Part shown: positions 1 through 13,439 of the stretch, piece after piece
How the letters are laid out: every line of letters starts with the position of its first letter
Position numbering within the stretch: position 1 is the first letter of the stretch
Source: Cepaea nemoralis
Taxonomy: Eukaryota > Mollusca > Gastropoda > Stylommatophora > Helicidae
Assembly: GCA_014155875.1 (NCBI GenBank)
Contig: JACEFZ010028130.1
Coordinates: 450,001-514,000 of the forward strand
DNA: 64,000 nucleotides
Reading direction: 5' to 3'
Position numbers and translations under genes: made by a program
The notes under the pieces: generated by a model
The model's database searches: none
The model's input: the letters and a program-made list of their open reading frames with translations, nothing else
What the model was told of the DNA's origin: nothing

Positions 1-109
1 CAAAATGAAAAAAAAAAAAAATAACGTAGATGGGTACAAAACCAAATGAGAAAGGCCTACAAGAAAGAAATGAGTAAAGTAAATTAATTAGAGACATTAG
101 ACGTAGACA

Positions 110-345
110 GACACACGTTCTTTGGGCAAGTTACGAGTAGACATAAACTTGAAAACTTAGTGACAACTGGTAACAATAATGAGAAAAGAGCAAGAGGAAG
201 AGAGTCATATATAGCTGGATGCGTTGACCATTTGGCATAATCAGGACAAGAACACAGACCTGATCCAAAACAATGGTGATTGTGTGAGATCGCGAACCAT
301 GAACGGGCATGCATGTCGACATAGCACCTGATGATGATAATTACT
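110..345 (+). pseudogene. LINE C-terminal tail fragment with GAT-type tail
   Basis: Read forward from about 140 the frame gives KLENLVTTGN, then a GRxR-like basic stretch and a D.L..W-like segment, broken by stops, ending at TGATGATGAT near 330. This is the usual C-terminal end of a non-LTR reverse transcriptase protein. The same tail is seen at 18925-19040, 29887-30110, 45830-45970 and 63545-63780. It is a dead 5-prime truncated copy. Confidence 0.6.
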
Positions 346-685
346 TGTTTACTTGCTGTCTGTAATTTGTATTGTAGGTGAATTAGCTACAAATATGAAT
401 AAGTCATGTAAAACAACGAACTTATCACACAAGTTGCTTTTCCCAGCGCCCTATGTTTCTATATTTATTCAGTATATCCCATTTCTTAATTTAAGTCTTT
501 CTGATTCAGCCATGCTTATTTTAAAGTAATCTCCTAAAGAAAGAATGAGCCTTAATGGCAACTGCCTGGGACAGACGGAGTTACCGTTTGCTTAAAATAC
601 TAGATTGGAATTGTGTGTGATCCGTCCATAAAGCAACGCTTAACTACTGCTTGTCAAACGTCAAATTGTGAATGAGTGCACTGTG
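346..685. other. No recognisable feature
   Basis: AT-rich sequence between the LINE tail and the foldback element. I see no convincing reading frame, repeat or RNA gene. Confidence 0.5.
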
Positions 686-699
686 AGTAGTTATAAATG

Positions 700-1000
700 T
701 AGGATTCGGTTAGTATTTGCCGGAGCCTCCGGCAATTGACCTTGACCTCGGCTGATTTTCACTCCCCCTCGGTCATATAGTTGGGTAAGGGGTAAGGGGT
801 GGTATCTAGGTCATATCTAAGGGCGATAATTCTAAGATTTTATGTTTCTAAGGGCAGATAACTATTGAGTGGGTGTATAAAAATTTTAATTAATTATTAA
901 AAAATAAAATAAAATAAATAAAAATAAAAATAAATAACAACGGGGTGCGGGGTGGTGGCGAGGGGGTGGGCGCGTGGGGTGACGCTAGGCGGTTTGGGTT
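700..1000 (+). repeat. Terminal module of the foldback element, copy 1
   Basis: Begins near the perfect short palindrome TTGCCGGAGCCTCCGGCAA (709-727) and runs through an A/T-rich AAATAAAATA stretch to a G-rich segment. The same module closes the right arm (12210-12517) and occurs once more at 13770-14061. Confidence 0.8.
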
Positions 1001-1001
1001 T

Positions 1002-1430
1002 AAACACTATCATCACAGGGTTACAAATGAAAACCTTAAAATGTACAGATGGTCGATATTATTGATTTTAGCGGGTATAGCTTAGTGACATTCGTTGGTG
1101 AGGGGTGGGTAATGGTTATTAGTCGTCTGTAGAGGGTCACCGTGGCGTTTTTACTATCATCATACGGGTTACAAATGAAAACCTTAAAAAGTAAAGACGG
1201 TCGATATTAATGATTTTATCGGGTATAGCTTAGTGAAATTTATTGTTAAGGGGTGGGTAGCGGCTAGTAGTGATCCGTAGGGGGTCGTAGTGACAAATAC
1301 ACTGTCAACATACGGGTTACAAATGAAAATATTAAAAAGTAAAGATGGTCCATATTATTGATTGTCTCGGGTATGGCTTAGTGAAATTCGTTGGTAAGGG
1401 GTGGGTACCAGGTATTAGTGGTCAAGGGGT
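1002..1430 (+). repeat. Tandem repeat, about 147-base unit, 3 copies (mirrored at 11810-12230)
   Basis: GGGTTACAAATGAAAA, GGTCGATATTA-like and GGGGTGGGTA recur with a spacing of roughly 147 bases. The mirror image lies in the right arm. Confidence 0.75.
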
Positions 1431-2880
1431 GGTCAAGTAAGGAAAATTTTAGGGAAAAGTAGTTGTAATGATATGGTGATGATTAAAGGGTGATAAATTA
1501 GTGGTCAAGCAGTGGTCAAGGGGTGGTCAAGTGAGGAAATTTTAGGGAAAAGTGGTTGTAATGATATGGTGATGATTAAAGGGTGGTAAATTAGTGGTCA
1601 AGCAATGGTCAAGGGTGGTCAAGTAGTGGTCAAGTAAGGAAAATTTTAGGGAAAATTGGTCGTAGCGACATGGTGATGGTTAAAGGATGGTAAATTAGTG
1701 GTAAATTAGTGGTCAAGCAGTGGTCAAGTGGTGGTCAAGTAAGGAAAATTTTAGGGAAAAGTGGTTATAATGATATGGTGATGATTAAAGGGTGGTAAAT
1801 TAGTGGTCAAGTAGTGGTCAACCAATGGTCAAGTAGTGGTCAAGTGAGGAAATTTTAGGGAAAGTGGTTATAATGATATGGTGATGATTAAATGGTGGTA
1901 AATTAGTGGTCAAGTAGTGGTCAGCCAATGGTCAAGTAGTGGTCAAGTGGTCGAGTGACCACTTAAATTGTAGATGACGATGTCCCTAAGATTATGGTAG
2001 TGGTTAAAGTGATCGATGACATGGTCAAGTAGCGGGCAAGTACTGGTCAAATGGTCGAGTGAACACTTAAAAGGTAGAGAAAAGTACGTATATTGAAACG
2101 GTGATGGTAAAATGGTCGACAACGTGGTCAAGCAGTGGTCAAGTAGTGCTCAACCAGTGGTCAACCGCTCAAGTGAGAAAATTGTAGGGTATGGTACGTG
2201 TAGTGAAACAGAGATGAATAAATTAAGTAGTGACGTTGTCAAGTAGTGATCAAGTAGCGGGCAAGTACTGGTCAAATGGTCGAGTGACCACTTAAATTGT
2301 AAGGGAAAGTACATGTAGTGAACCTGTGTTGGTTAAAGTGATCGATGACGTGCTCAAGTAGTGGCCAAGTAGTGGTAAATGGTCGAATGACTACTTAAAT
2401 TGTCGGTGAAAGTAGGTATGGTGACATGGTGATGATCAAGAGTTGGTCAAGTGGTGCTCAAATAGTGGTCAAGTAGTGGTCAAGTAGTCGAATGACCACT
2501 TAAATTGTAAGGGAAAGTACATGTAGTGAACCTGTGTTGGTTAAAGTGATCGATGACGTGCTCAAGTAGTGGCCAAGTAGTGGTAAATGGTCGAATGACT
2601 ACTTAAATTGTCGGTGAAAGTAGGTATGGTGACATGGTGATGATCAAGAGTTGGTCAAGTGGTGCTCAAATAGTGGTCAAGTAGTGGTCAAGTAGTCGAA
2701 TGACCACTTAAATTATAGGGTATGGTACGTGTAGTGAAACGGTGATGGTAAAATAAGTAAGGACATAGTCAAATAGTGGTCAAGTACTGGTGAAGTAGTG
2801 AGCAAGTGGTCGAAGGATCACTTAAATTGTAGGGTATGGTATGTGTAGTGACATGATGATGGTTAAAGTGATCGATGAAA
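1430..2880 (+). repeat. TGGTCAAGTAG minisatellite (mirrored at 10350-11810)
   Basis: Dense tandem copies of an 11-base motif close to GTGGTCAAGTA sit in larger units of about 100-190 bases that also contain TTTTAGGGAAAAGTGG and GATATGGTGATGATTAAA. The repeat count differs by one motif between the arms near 1640. Confidence 0.8.
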
Positions 2881-3600
2881 TGATCAAGACGTTATGCCGA
2901 CTGCTAAGTTCAGAAAGTAATGTCCTTACTAGCGACAATTTCCCTGACAGAATCGCCTAGAGCACTGATTTTGTATTGATCAATAGCACCTAGTGGTACA
3001 GTCAACACACATGGACAATAGTTACATCTGGTCAAAGATGGCGTTGCACCCTATCACACATGGGTAATTGCTACAACCAAACTACGTCTCATTCACTAAA
3101 ACTGGTCAAATATGGTGTCACAGCCGGTCACAGGGGTAATGGGACATCTGAGACACGTGGTTAAGAGGGAAACTATAGAAAAAGGGTGTCCTATCGGTTG
3201 TCGAGTCAGGGAACCTAACGTATGATGATCACTGTGTATAGGAGTGAATACACTGCATCATCACCACTGCATCCGAAGGGTAAAAGGGTCACCCCCTTCT
3301 CTCTCTCTTTTCTATAACCGTGTAGTCCTAGTGTTATCCGGTTACACCAAAGGACACCCGAGCATCAACACAACAAACTGCCCCGATTCAACCTTAGGCA
3401 ATGCACGTAACATGACAGGTCACATGTCCACCGTCATAATCAGCGACGTTATCACGTATCAAATTAGATAGCCACACTTTCATTTCCTTTCTATGTGTCC
3501 ATAGTGTCTTTACATCTTTCTCCAGAAAACCATTTCCAAGACCAATATATGTTATTTGTCAGTGTACCTGCTCAGTGCCACACTTCACAACCAGACAAAA
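2880..3600 (+). other. Low-repeat segment of the left arm (mirrored at 9640-10350)
   Basis: The least repetitive part of the arm. Open frames of 75 and 71 codons (3244-3471 and 3495-3710) are present in both arms with one residue changed in the first. I recognise no protein family, and they are short enough to be chance. Confidence 0.4.
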
Positions 3601-6470
3601 ATACACGTTCTATGTACCACTTCAACCGTCAAATAAGAAAATATGTTAGACAAAATATTAAAATTATTGGTCAAATACAGAAATATATCACCCAAACTTA
3701 TAAAAAGTAGGAACATATGTTAACCAAATGGAAAATATCTTAGCCAAATAGGAAAATTTGTTAGCCAAATAGAAAAAATATTGACCACGTAATGATATAT
3801 CTTGTCCACACTTATGAAAAGTAGGGAAAGTTGTTAGTCAAATGAGAAAAAAGATTGACCAAGTAACGAAATACCCAAACCAAACTTATGAAAAGTACGA
3901 AACGTTGTTAAGCAAGTATGAAAATGTATCGACCAAACAGAGAAATATATCACCCAAACTTATAAAAAGTAGGAACACATGTTAACCAAAGGGAAAATAC
4001 CTTGGCCAAATAGGAAAATTTGTTAGCCAAAGGAGAAAAAAGATTGACCAAGTAACGAAATTCCCCAGCCAAACTTATGAAAAGTACGAAACTTTGTTAA
4101 GCAAGTATGAAAAGGTATCGACCAAGTAGAGAAATATATCACCTAAACTTATAAAAAGTAGGAACATATGTTAACCAAATGGAAAATAGCTTGGGCAAAT
4201 AGGGAAATTTGTTAGCCAAATGGGGAAAATATTGTCCAAGTAACGAAATATCCCCCAACAAACTTAGGAAAAGTACGAAACTTTGTTAAGCAAGTATGAA
4301 AAGGTATCGACCAAGTAGAGAAATATATCACCCAAACTTATAAAAAGTAGGAACATATGTTAACCACAGAGAAAATACCTTGGCCAAATAGGAAAATTTG
4401 TTAGCCAAAGGGGGAAAATATTGTCCAAGTAACGAAATATCCCCCAACAAACTTAGGAAAAGTACGAAACTTTGTTAAGCAAGTATGAAAAGGTATCGAC
4501 CAAACAGAGAAATATATCACCCAAACTTATAAAAAGTAGGAACACATGTTAACCAAAGGGAAAATACCTTGGCCAAATAGGAAAATTTGTTAGCTTAAGG
4601 AGAAAAAAGATTGACCAAGTAACGAAATTCCCCAGCCAAACTTATGAAAAGTACGAAACTTTGTTAAGCAAGTATGAAAAGGTATCGACCAAGTAGAGAA
4701 ATATATCACCTAAACTTATAAAAAGTAGGAACATATGTTAACCAAATGGAAAATAGCTTGGGCAAATAGGGAAATTTGTTAGTCAAATGAGGAAAATATT
4801 GACCACGTAACGAAATACCCCCCAAAAAAACTTAGGAAAAGTACGAAACTTTGTTAAGCAAGTATGAAAAGGTATCGGCCAAACAGAGAAATATAACACC
4901 CAAACTTATGAAAAGTAGGAAAATTTGTTAGCCAAAGTGAAAAAACCTAGGTCAAGTAAGAAAATTCTGATAGCCAAATGGGGAAAATATTGTCCAAGTT
5001 ACGAAATACCCCCCAACAAACTTAGGAAAAGTACGAAACTTTGTTAAGCAAGTATGAAAAGGTATCGACCAAGTAGAGAAATATATCACCCAAATTTATA
5101 AAAAGTAGGAACATATGTTAACCACAGAGAAAATACCTTGGCCAAATAGGAAAATTTGTTAGCCAAAGGGGGAAAATATTGTCCAAGTAACGAAATATCC
5201 CCCAACAAACTTAGGAAAAGTACGAAACTTTGTTAAGCAAGTATGAAAAGGTATCGACCAAACAGAGAAATATATCACCCAAACTTATAAAAAGTAAGAA
5301 CATATGTTAACCAAATGGAAAATATCTTTGCCAAATAGGAAATATTGTTGGCCAAATAGAAAAAATATTGACCACGTAACGATATATCTTGTCCACACTT
5401 ATGAAAAGTAGGGAAATTTGTTAGTCAAATGAGGAAAATATTGACCACGTAACGAAATACCCCCCAAAAAAACTTAGGAAAAGTACGAAACTTTGTTAAG
5501 CAAGTATGAAAAGGTATCGGCCAAACAGAGAAATATAACACCCAAACTTATGAAAAGTAGGAAAATTTGTTAGCCAAAGTGAAAAAACCTAGGTCAAGTA
5601 AGAAAATTCTGATAGCCAAATGGGGAAAATATTGTCCAAGTGATGAAATACCCCCCAACAAAATTAGGAAAAGTACGAAACTTTGTTAAGCAAGTATGAA
5701 AAGGTATCGACCAAACAGAGAAATATATCACCTAAACTTATAAAAAGTAAGAACATATGTTAACCAAATGGAAAATATCTTGGCCAAATAGGAAATATTG
5801 TTAGCCAAATAGAAAAAATATTGACCACGTAACGATATATCTTGTCCACACTTATGAAAAGTAGGGAAATTTGTTAGTCAAATGAGGAAAATATTGACCA
5901 CGTAACGAAATACCCCCCAAAAAAACTTAGGAAAAGTACGAAACTTTGTTAAGCAAGTATGAAAAGGTATCGGCCAAACAGAGAAATATAACACCCAAAC
6001 TTATGAAAAGTAGGAAACTTTGTTAGCCAAAGTGAAAAAACCTAGGTCAAGTAAGAAAAGTCTGATAGCCAAATGTGAAAAGTGTCGGCCAAATACAGAA
6101 ATTGCTCAACCAAACTTATAAAACGTAGGAAAATTGTTATTCAAACGGGAAAGCTATTAAACAACTAGGAAAATGTAATAGTCAAAGAAGAATAATATTG
6201 AACAAGTAATGAAATATATCATTCAAACTTATGAAAAGTAGGAAGCCTTGATAACCAAATGTGAAAAATATCACTCAAAGAGAGAAATAGCTCGCCCCAA
6301 CGTATAAAAAGTAGGAAAATTGTCGGCCAAAGGGGAAAAAGTTAGACCAAATACAGAAATATCTCGACCAAACTTATAAAAATCTAGGAAAAAATAGTAC
6401 CCAACACAACTAAAAGGCTGACTAAAGTTATAAATCCAAACTTATAAAAATAACCAAATAGGAAAACATA
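3600..6470 (+). repeat. Long minisatellite of about 190-base units (mirrored at 6760-9630)
   Basis: Units contain AAATATATCACCCAAACTTA, AAAAGTAGGAACATATGTTA and GCAAGTATGAAAAGGTATCG in recurring order, with higher-order duplication of blocks of several hundred bases. Confidence 0.8.
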
Positions 6471-6589
6471 TTGACCAAGTACAGACATATATCAATCAAA
6501 CTTATAAACTTGTCGTCCAAAGTGATAAAAAACAAAGAAAGGCTGTCAGCCAGTCTAAGAAATAGGTATGGAAAAGTAAGTCGACCAAG

Positions 6590-6646
6590 CTCAGAAAAAA
6601 AGGAAAAAAAAAAAAAAAAAGGAAATAAAAATATAACTTCTGTAGT
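6590..6646. other. Spacer of the foldback element
   Basis: 57 unpaired bases between the arms, mostly a run of A with few G, followed by ATATAACTTCTGTAGT. Confidence 0.8.
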
Positions 6647-9600
6647 CTTGGTCGACTTACTTTTCCATACCTATTTCTTAGACTGGCTGACAGCCTTTCT
6701 TTGTTTTTTATCACTTTGGACGACAAATTTATAAGTTTGATTGATATATGTCTGTACTTGGTCAATATGTTTTCCTATTTGGTTATTTTTATAAGTTTGG
6801 ATTTATAACTTTAGTCAGCCTTTTAGTTGTGTTGGGTACTATTTTTTCCTAGATTTTTATAAGTTTGGTCGAGATATTTCTGTATTTGGTCTAACTTTTT
6901 CCCCTTTGGCCGACAATTTTCCTACTTTTTATACGTTGGGGCGAGCTATTTCTCTCTTTGAGTGATATTTTTCACATTTGGTTATCAAGGCTTCCTACTT
7001 TTCATAAGTTTGAATGATATATTTCATTACTTGTTCAATATTATTCTTCTTTGACTATTACATTTTCCTAGTTGTTTAATAGCTTTCCCGTTTGAATAAC
7101 AATTTTCCTACGTTTTATAAGTTTGGTTGAGCAATTTCTGTATTTGGCCGACACTTTTCACATTTGGCTATCAGACTTTTCTTACTTGACCTAGGTTTTT
7201 TCACTTTGGCTAACAAAGTTTCCTACTTTTCATAAGTTTGGGTGTTATATTTCTCTGTTTGGCCGATACCTTTTCATACTTGCTTAACAAAGTTTCGTAC
7301 TTTTCCTAAGTTTTTTTGGGGGGTATTTCGTTACGTGGTCAATATTTTCCTCATTTGACTAACAAATTTCCCTACTTTTCATAAGTGTGGACAAGATATA
7401 TCGTTACGTGGTCAATATTTTTTCTATTTGGCTAACAATATTTCCTATTTGGCCAAGATATTTTCCATTTGGTTAACATATGTTCTTACTTTTTATAAGT
7501 TTAGGTGATATATTTCTCTGTTTGGTCGATACCTTTTCATACTTGCTTAACAAAGTTTCGTACTTTTCCTAATTTTGTTGGGGGGTATTTCATCACTTGG
7601 ACAATATTTTCCCCATTTGGCTATCAGAATTTTCTTACTTGACCTAGGTTTTTTCACTTTGGCTAACAAATTTTCCTACTTTTCATAAGTTTGGGTGTTA
7701 TATTTCTCTGTTTGGCCGATACCTTTTCATACTTGCTTAACAAAGTTTCGTACTTTTCCTAAGTTTTTTTTGGGGGGTATTTCGTTACGTGGTCAATATT
7801 TTCCTCATTTGACTAACAAATTTCCCTACTTTTCATAAGTGTGGACAAGATATATCGTTACGTGGTCAATATTTTTTCTATTTGGCCAACAATATTTCCT
7901 ATTTGGCAAAGATATTTTCCATTTGGTTAACATATGTTCTTACTTTTTATAAGTTTGGGTGATATATTTCTCTGTTTGGTCGATACCTTTTCATACTTGC
8001 TTAACAAAGTTTCGTACTTTTCCTAAGTTTGTTGGGGGATATTTCGTTACTTGGACAATATTTTCCCCCTTTGGCTAACAAATTTTCCTATTTGGCCAAG
8101 GTATTTTCTCTGTGGTTAACATATGTTCCTACTTTTTATAAATTTGGGTGATATATTTCTCTACTTGGTCGATACCTTTTCATACTTGCTTAACAAAGTT
8201 TCGTACTTTTCCTAAGTTTGTTGGGGGGTATTTCGTAACTTGGACAATATTTTCCCCATTTGGCTATCAGAATTTTCTTACTTGACCTAGGTTTTTTCAC
8301 TTTGGCTAACAAATTTTCCTACTTTTCATAAGTTTGGGTGTTATATTTCTCTGTTTGGCCGATACCTTTTCATACTTGCTTAACAAAGTTTCGTACTTTT
8401 CCTAAGTTTTTTTGGGGGGTATTTCGTTACGTGGTCAATATTTTCCTCATTTGACTAACAAATTTCCCTATTTGCCCAAGCTATTTTCCATTTGGTTAAC
8501 ATATGTTCCTACTTTTTATAAGTTTAGGTGATATATTTCTCTACTTGGTCGATACCTTTTCATACTTGCTTAACAAAGTTTCGTACTTTTCATAAGTTTG
8601 GCTGGGGAATTTCGTTACTTGGTCAATCTTTTTTCTCCTTAAGCTAACAAATTTTCCTATTTGGCCAAGGTATTTTCCCTTTGGTTAACATGTGTTCCTA
8701 CTTTTTATAAGTTTGGGTGATATATTTCTCTGTTTGGTCGATACCTTTTCATACTTGCTTAACAAAGTTTCGTACTTTTCCTAAGTTTGTTGGGGGATAT
8801 TTCGTTACTTGGACAATATTTTCCCCCTTTGGCTAACAAATTTTCCTATTTGGCCAAGGTATTTTCTCTGTGGTTAACATATGTTCCTACTTTTTATAAG
8901 TTTGGGTGATATATTTCTCTACTTGGTCAATACCTTTTCATACTTGCTTAACAAAGTTTCGTACTTTTCCTAAGTTTGTTGGGGGATATTTCGTTACTTG
9001 GACAATATTTTCCCCATTTGGCTAACAAATTTCCCTATTTGCCCAAGCTATTTTCCATTTGGTTAACATATGTTCCTACTTTTTATAAGTTTAGGTGATA
9101 TATTTCTCTACTTGGTCGATACCTTTTCATACTTGCTTAACAAAGTTTCGTACTTTTCATAAGTTTGGCTGGGGAATTTCGTTACTTGGTCAATCTTTTT
9201 TCTCCTTTGGCTAACAAATTTTCCTATTTGGCCAAGGTATTTTCCCTTTGGTTAACATGTGTTCCTACTTTTTATAAGTTTGGGTGATATATTTCTCTGT
9301 TTGGTCGATACATTTTCATACTTGCTTAACAACGTTTCGTACTTTTCATAAGTTTGGTTTGGGTATTTCGTTACTTGGTCAATCTTTTTTCTCATTTGAC
9401 TAACAACTTTCCCTACTTTTCATAAGTGTGGACAAGATATATCATTACGTGATCAATATTTTTTCTATTTGGCTAACAAATTTTCCTATTTGGCTAAGAT
9501 ATTTTCCATTTGGTTAACATATGTTCCTACTTTTTATAAGTTTGGGTGATATATTTCTGTATTTGACCAATAATTTTAATATTTTGTCTAACATATTTTC

Positions 9601-12540
9601 TTATTTGACGGTTGAAGTGGTACATAGAACGTGTATTTTTGTCTGGTTGTGAAGTGTGGCACTGAGCAGGTACACTGACAAATAACATATATTGGTCTTG
9701 GAAATGGTTTTCTGGAGAAAGATGTAAAGACACTATGGACACATAGAAAGGAAATGAAAGTGTGGCTATCTAATTTGATACGTGATAACGTCGCTGATTA
9801 TGACGGTGGACATGTGACCTGTCATGTTACGTGCATTGCCTAAGGTTGAATCGGGGCAGTTTGTTGTGTTGATGCTCGGGTGTCCTTTGGTGTAACCGGA
9901 TAACACTAGGACTACACGGTTATAGAAAAGAGAGAGAGAAGGGGATGACCCTTTTACCCTTCGGATGCAGTGGTGATGATGCAGTGTATTCACTCCTATA
10001 CACAGTGATCATCATACGTTAGGTTCCCTGACTCGACAACCGATAGGACACCCTTTTTCTATAGTTTCCCTCTTAACCACGTGTCTCAGATGTCCCATTA
10101 CCCCTGTGACCGGCTGTGACACCATATTTGACCAGTTTTAGTGAATGAGACGTAGTTTGGTTGTAGCAATTACCCATGTGTGATAGGGTGCAACGCCATC
10201 TTTGACCAGATGTAACTATTGTCCATGTGTGTTGACTATTCCACTAGGTGCTATTGATCAATACAAAATCAGTGCTCTAGGCGATTCTGTCAGGGAAATT
10301 GTCGCTAGTAAGGACATTACTTTCTGAACTTAGCAGTCGGCATAACGTCTTGATCATTTCATCGATCACTTTAACCATCATCATGTCACTACACATACCA
10401 TACCCTACAATTTAAGTGATCCTTCGACCACTTGCTCACTACTTCACCAGTACTTGACCACTATTTGACTATGTCCTTACTTATTTTACCATCACCGTTT
10501 CACTACACGTATCATACCCTATAATTTAAGTGGTCATTCGACTACTTGACCACTACTTGACCACTATTTGAGCACCACTTGACCAACTCTTGATCATCAC
10601 CATGTCACCATACCTACTTTCACCGACAATTTAAGTAGTCATTCGACCATTTACCACTACTTGGCCACTACTTGAGCACGTCATCGATCACTTTAACCAA
10701 CACAGGTTCACTACATGTACTTTCCCTTACAATTTAAGTGGTCATTCGACTACTTGACCACTACTTGACCACTATTTGAGCACCACTTGACCAACTCTTG
10801 ATCATCACCATGTCACCATACCTACTTTCACCAACAATTTAAGTAGTCATTCGACCATTTACCACTACTTGGCCACTACTTGAGCACGTCATCGATCACT
10901 TTAACCAACACAGGTTCACTACATGTACTTTCCCTTACAATTTAAGTGGTCACTCGACCATTTGACCAGTACTTGCCCGCTACTTGATCACTACTTGACA
11001 ACGTCACTACTTAATTTATTCATCTCTGTTTCACTACACGTACCATACCCTACAATTTTCTCACTTGAGCGGTTGACCACTGGTTGAGCACTACTTGACC
11101 ACTGCTTGACCACGTTGTCGACCATTTTACCATCACCGTTTCAATATACGTACTTTTCTCTACCTTTTAAGTGTTCACTCGACCATTTGACCAGTACTTG
11201 CCCGCTACTTGACCATGTCATCGATCACTTTAACCACTACCATAATCTTAGGGACATCGTCATCTACAATTTAAGTGGTCACTCGACCACTTGACCACTA
11301 CTTGACCATTGGCTGACCACTACTTGACCACTAATTTACCACTATTTAATCATCACCATATCATTATAACCACTTTCCCTAAAATTTCCTCACTTGACCA
11401 CTACTTGACCATTGGTTGACCACTACTTGACCACTAATTTACCACCCTTTAATCATCACCATATCATTATAACCACTTTTCCCTAAAATTTTCCTTACTT
11501 GACCACCACTTGACCACTGCTTGACCACTAATTTACCACTAATTTACCATCCTTTAACCATCACCATGTCGCTACGACCAATTTTCCCTAAAATTTTCCT
11601 TACTTGACCACCCCTTGACCATTGCTTGACCACTAATTTACCACCCTTTAATCATCACCATATCATTACAACCACTTTTCCCTAAAATTTCCTCACTTGA
11701 CCACCCCTTGACCACTGCTTGACCACTAATTTATCACCCTTTAATCATCACCATATCATTACAACTACTTTTCCCTAAAATTTTCCTTACTTGACCACCC
11801 CTTGACCACTAATACCTGGTACCCACCCCTTACCAACGAATTTCACTAATCCATACCCGAGACAATCAATAATATGGACCATCTTTACTTTTTAATATTT
11901 TCATTTGTAACCCGTATGTTGACAGTGTATTTGTCACTACGACCCCCTACGGATCACTACTAGCCGCTACCCACCCCTTAACAATAAATTTCACTAAGCT
12001 ATACCCGATAAAATCATTAATATCGATCGTCTTTACTTTTTAAGGTTTTCATTTGTAACCCGTATGATGATAGTAAAAACGCCACGGTGACCCTCTACAG
12101 ACGACTAATAACCATTACCCACCCCTCACCAACTAATGTCACTAAGCTATACCCGCTAAAATCAATAATATCGACCATCTGTACATTTTAAGGTTTTCAT
12201 TTGTAACCCTGTGATGATAGTGTTTAAACCCAAACCGCCTAGCGTCACCCCACGCGCCCACCCCCTCGCCACCACCCCGCACCCCGTTGTTATTTATTTT
12301 TATTTTTATTTATTTTATTTTATTTTTTAATAATTAATTAAAATTTTTATACACCCACTCAATAGTTATCTGCCCTTAGAAACATAAAATCTTAGAATTA
12401 TCGCCCTTAGATATGACCTAGATACCACCCCTTACCCCTTACCCAACTATATGACCGAGGGGGAGTGAAAATCAGCCGAGGTCAAGGTCAATTGCCGGAG
12501 GCTCCGGCAAATACTAACCGAATCCTACATTTATAACTAC
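6647..12540 (-). repeat. Right arm of the foldback element
   Basis: Near-identical reverse complement of the left arm, with the same internal order from centre to end. It closes with the palindrome at about 12492-12510 and a terminal sequence matching the complement of GTAGTTATAAATGTAGG. Confidence 0.85.
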
Positions 12541-12696
12541 TACTGTGATGACGCAAGGCAGAGGATTTGGAGACTTAACACACCAGATCTTCGAAGCGGA
12601 GACGACACTTGATGATTTTGATTAACCATGATTACATTCAAAATAGTTTTTAAAAAAGCTTTGAAATTACCAATGTGTGCATCTTAACAGCCGGTC

Positions 12697-12698
12697 CC

Positions 12699-12791
<93 letters not shown>

Positions 12792-12935
12792 TGAAAGACA
12801 GGAGAAAGAGACAGGATATAGAGAGACACAGAAAAACAGATAGAAAGACATATAGGCAAATAGATAGATAGATTGCCAGACAGATAGACAGACAGATAGA
12901 CAGACAGATAGACAGAATAAATGAACGAACCAAAC
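12697..12935. repeat. (GA)n microsatellite followed by degenerate GATA/GACA
   Basis: About 90 bases of pure AG repeat from 12701, then AGACAGATAG-type sequence. Frames read through it are low-complexity only. Confidence 0.9.
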
Positions 12936-12990
12936 TTTAATTTCAAATGGTTAAGAATTGGGCATGCATGCTGAACAATTCTGAACTTCC
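12935..12990 (-). repeat. Short retroelement 3-prime tail, diverged copy
   Basis: Contains TTTAATTTCAAATGGTTAAG and AATTGGGCATGCATGC, matching the tail family at 13440, 14470 and 61515. It lies against GACA/GATA repeats on both sides. Confidence 0.55.
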
Positions 12991-12991
12991 G

Positions 12992-13080
12992 CCAGACAGA
13001 CAGACAGACAGACAGACAGGAAAGGCAGGCAGGCAGACAGACAGGAAAGGCAGGCAGACAGACAGACAGGAAAGGCAGGC

Positions 13081-13137
<57 letters not shown>

Positions 13138-13153
13138 GGAAAGGCAGGCAGGC

Positions 13154-13186
<33 letters not shown>

Positions 13187-13333
13187 GGAAAAGCAGGCAG
13201 ACAGACAGACAGGAAAGGCAGGCAGACAGACAGACAGACAGACAGACAGACAGGAAAGGCAGGCAGGCAGACAGACAGACAGACAGACAGACAGGAAAGG
13301 CAGGCAGGCAGACAGACAGAAAAAAAGTTATAC

Positions 13334-13432
<99 letters not shown>

Positions 13433-13437
13433 CAGAC
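12992..13437. repeat. Compound (GACA)n, GGAAAGGCAGGCAG-interrupted, then (GATA)n
   Basis: Tandem CAGA blocks are broken at intervals by GGAAAGGCAGGCAG, giving a higher-order pattern. From 13336 this becomes a GATA run of about 95 bases. Confidence 0.9.
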
Positions 13438-13439
13438 AG

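Larger units (their letters stand above)
687..6589 (+). repeat. Left arm of the foldback element
   Basis: Order from outside in: terminal module (700-1000), three 147-base repeats (1002-1430), TGGTCAAGTAG-rich minisatellite (1430-2880), a less repetitive segment (2880-3600) and a long minisatellite of about 190-base units (3600-6400). Short open frames inside (for example 3244-3471) look like nothing known and are mirrored in the other arm. Confidence 0.85.
680..12548. mobile_element. Giant foldback (inverted-repeat) element with flanking direct repeat
   Basis: Sequence from 687 to 6589 reappears as its reverse complement from 6647 to 12540. Paired positions add up to 13227 at the outer end and 13236-13237 inside; the shift is a 10-base insertion in the left arm near 1640. 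Only scattered substitutions separate the arms (for example at 3292 and around 1380 and 2725). The arms are built of tandem subrepeats, which is typical of foldback transposons. ACTGTGA occurs just outside the left end (680-686) and one base outside the right end (12542-12548), as expected of a target-site duplication. No transposase frame is present, so the element would be non-autonomous. An assembly-made hairpin is the alternative, but the flanking repeat and the arm differences argue against it. Confidence 0.75.

Noticed and set aside
3244..3710. Paired 75- and 71-codon frames in both foldback arms
   Set aside because: Short, unlike known proteins, and duplicated simply because the arms are.
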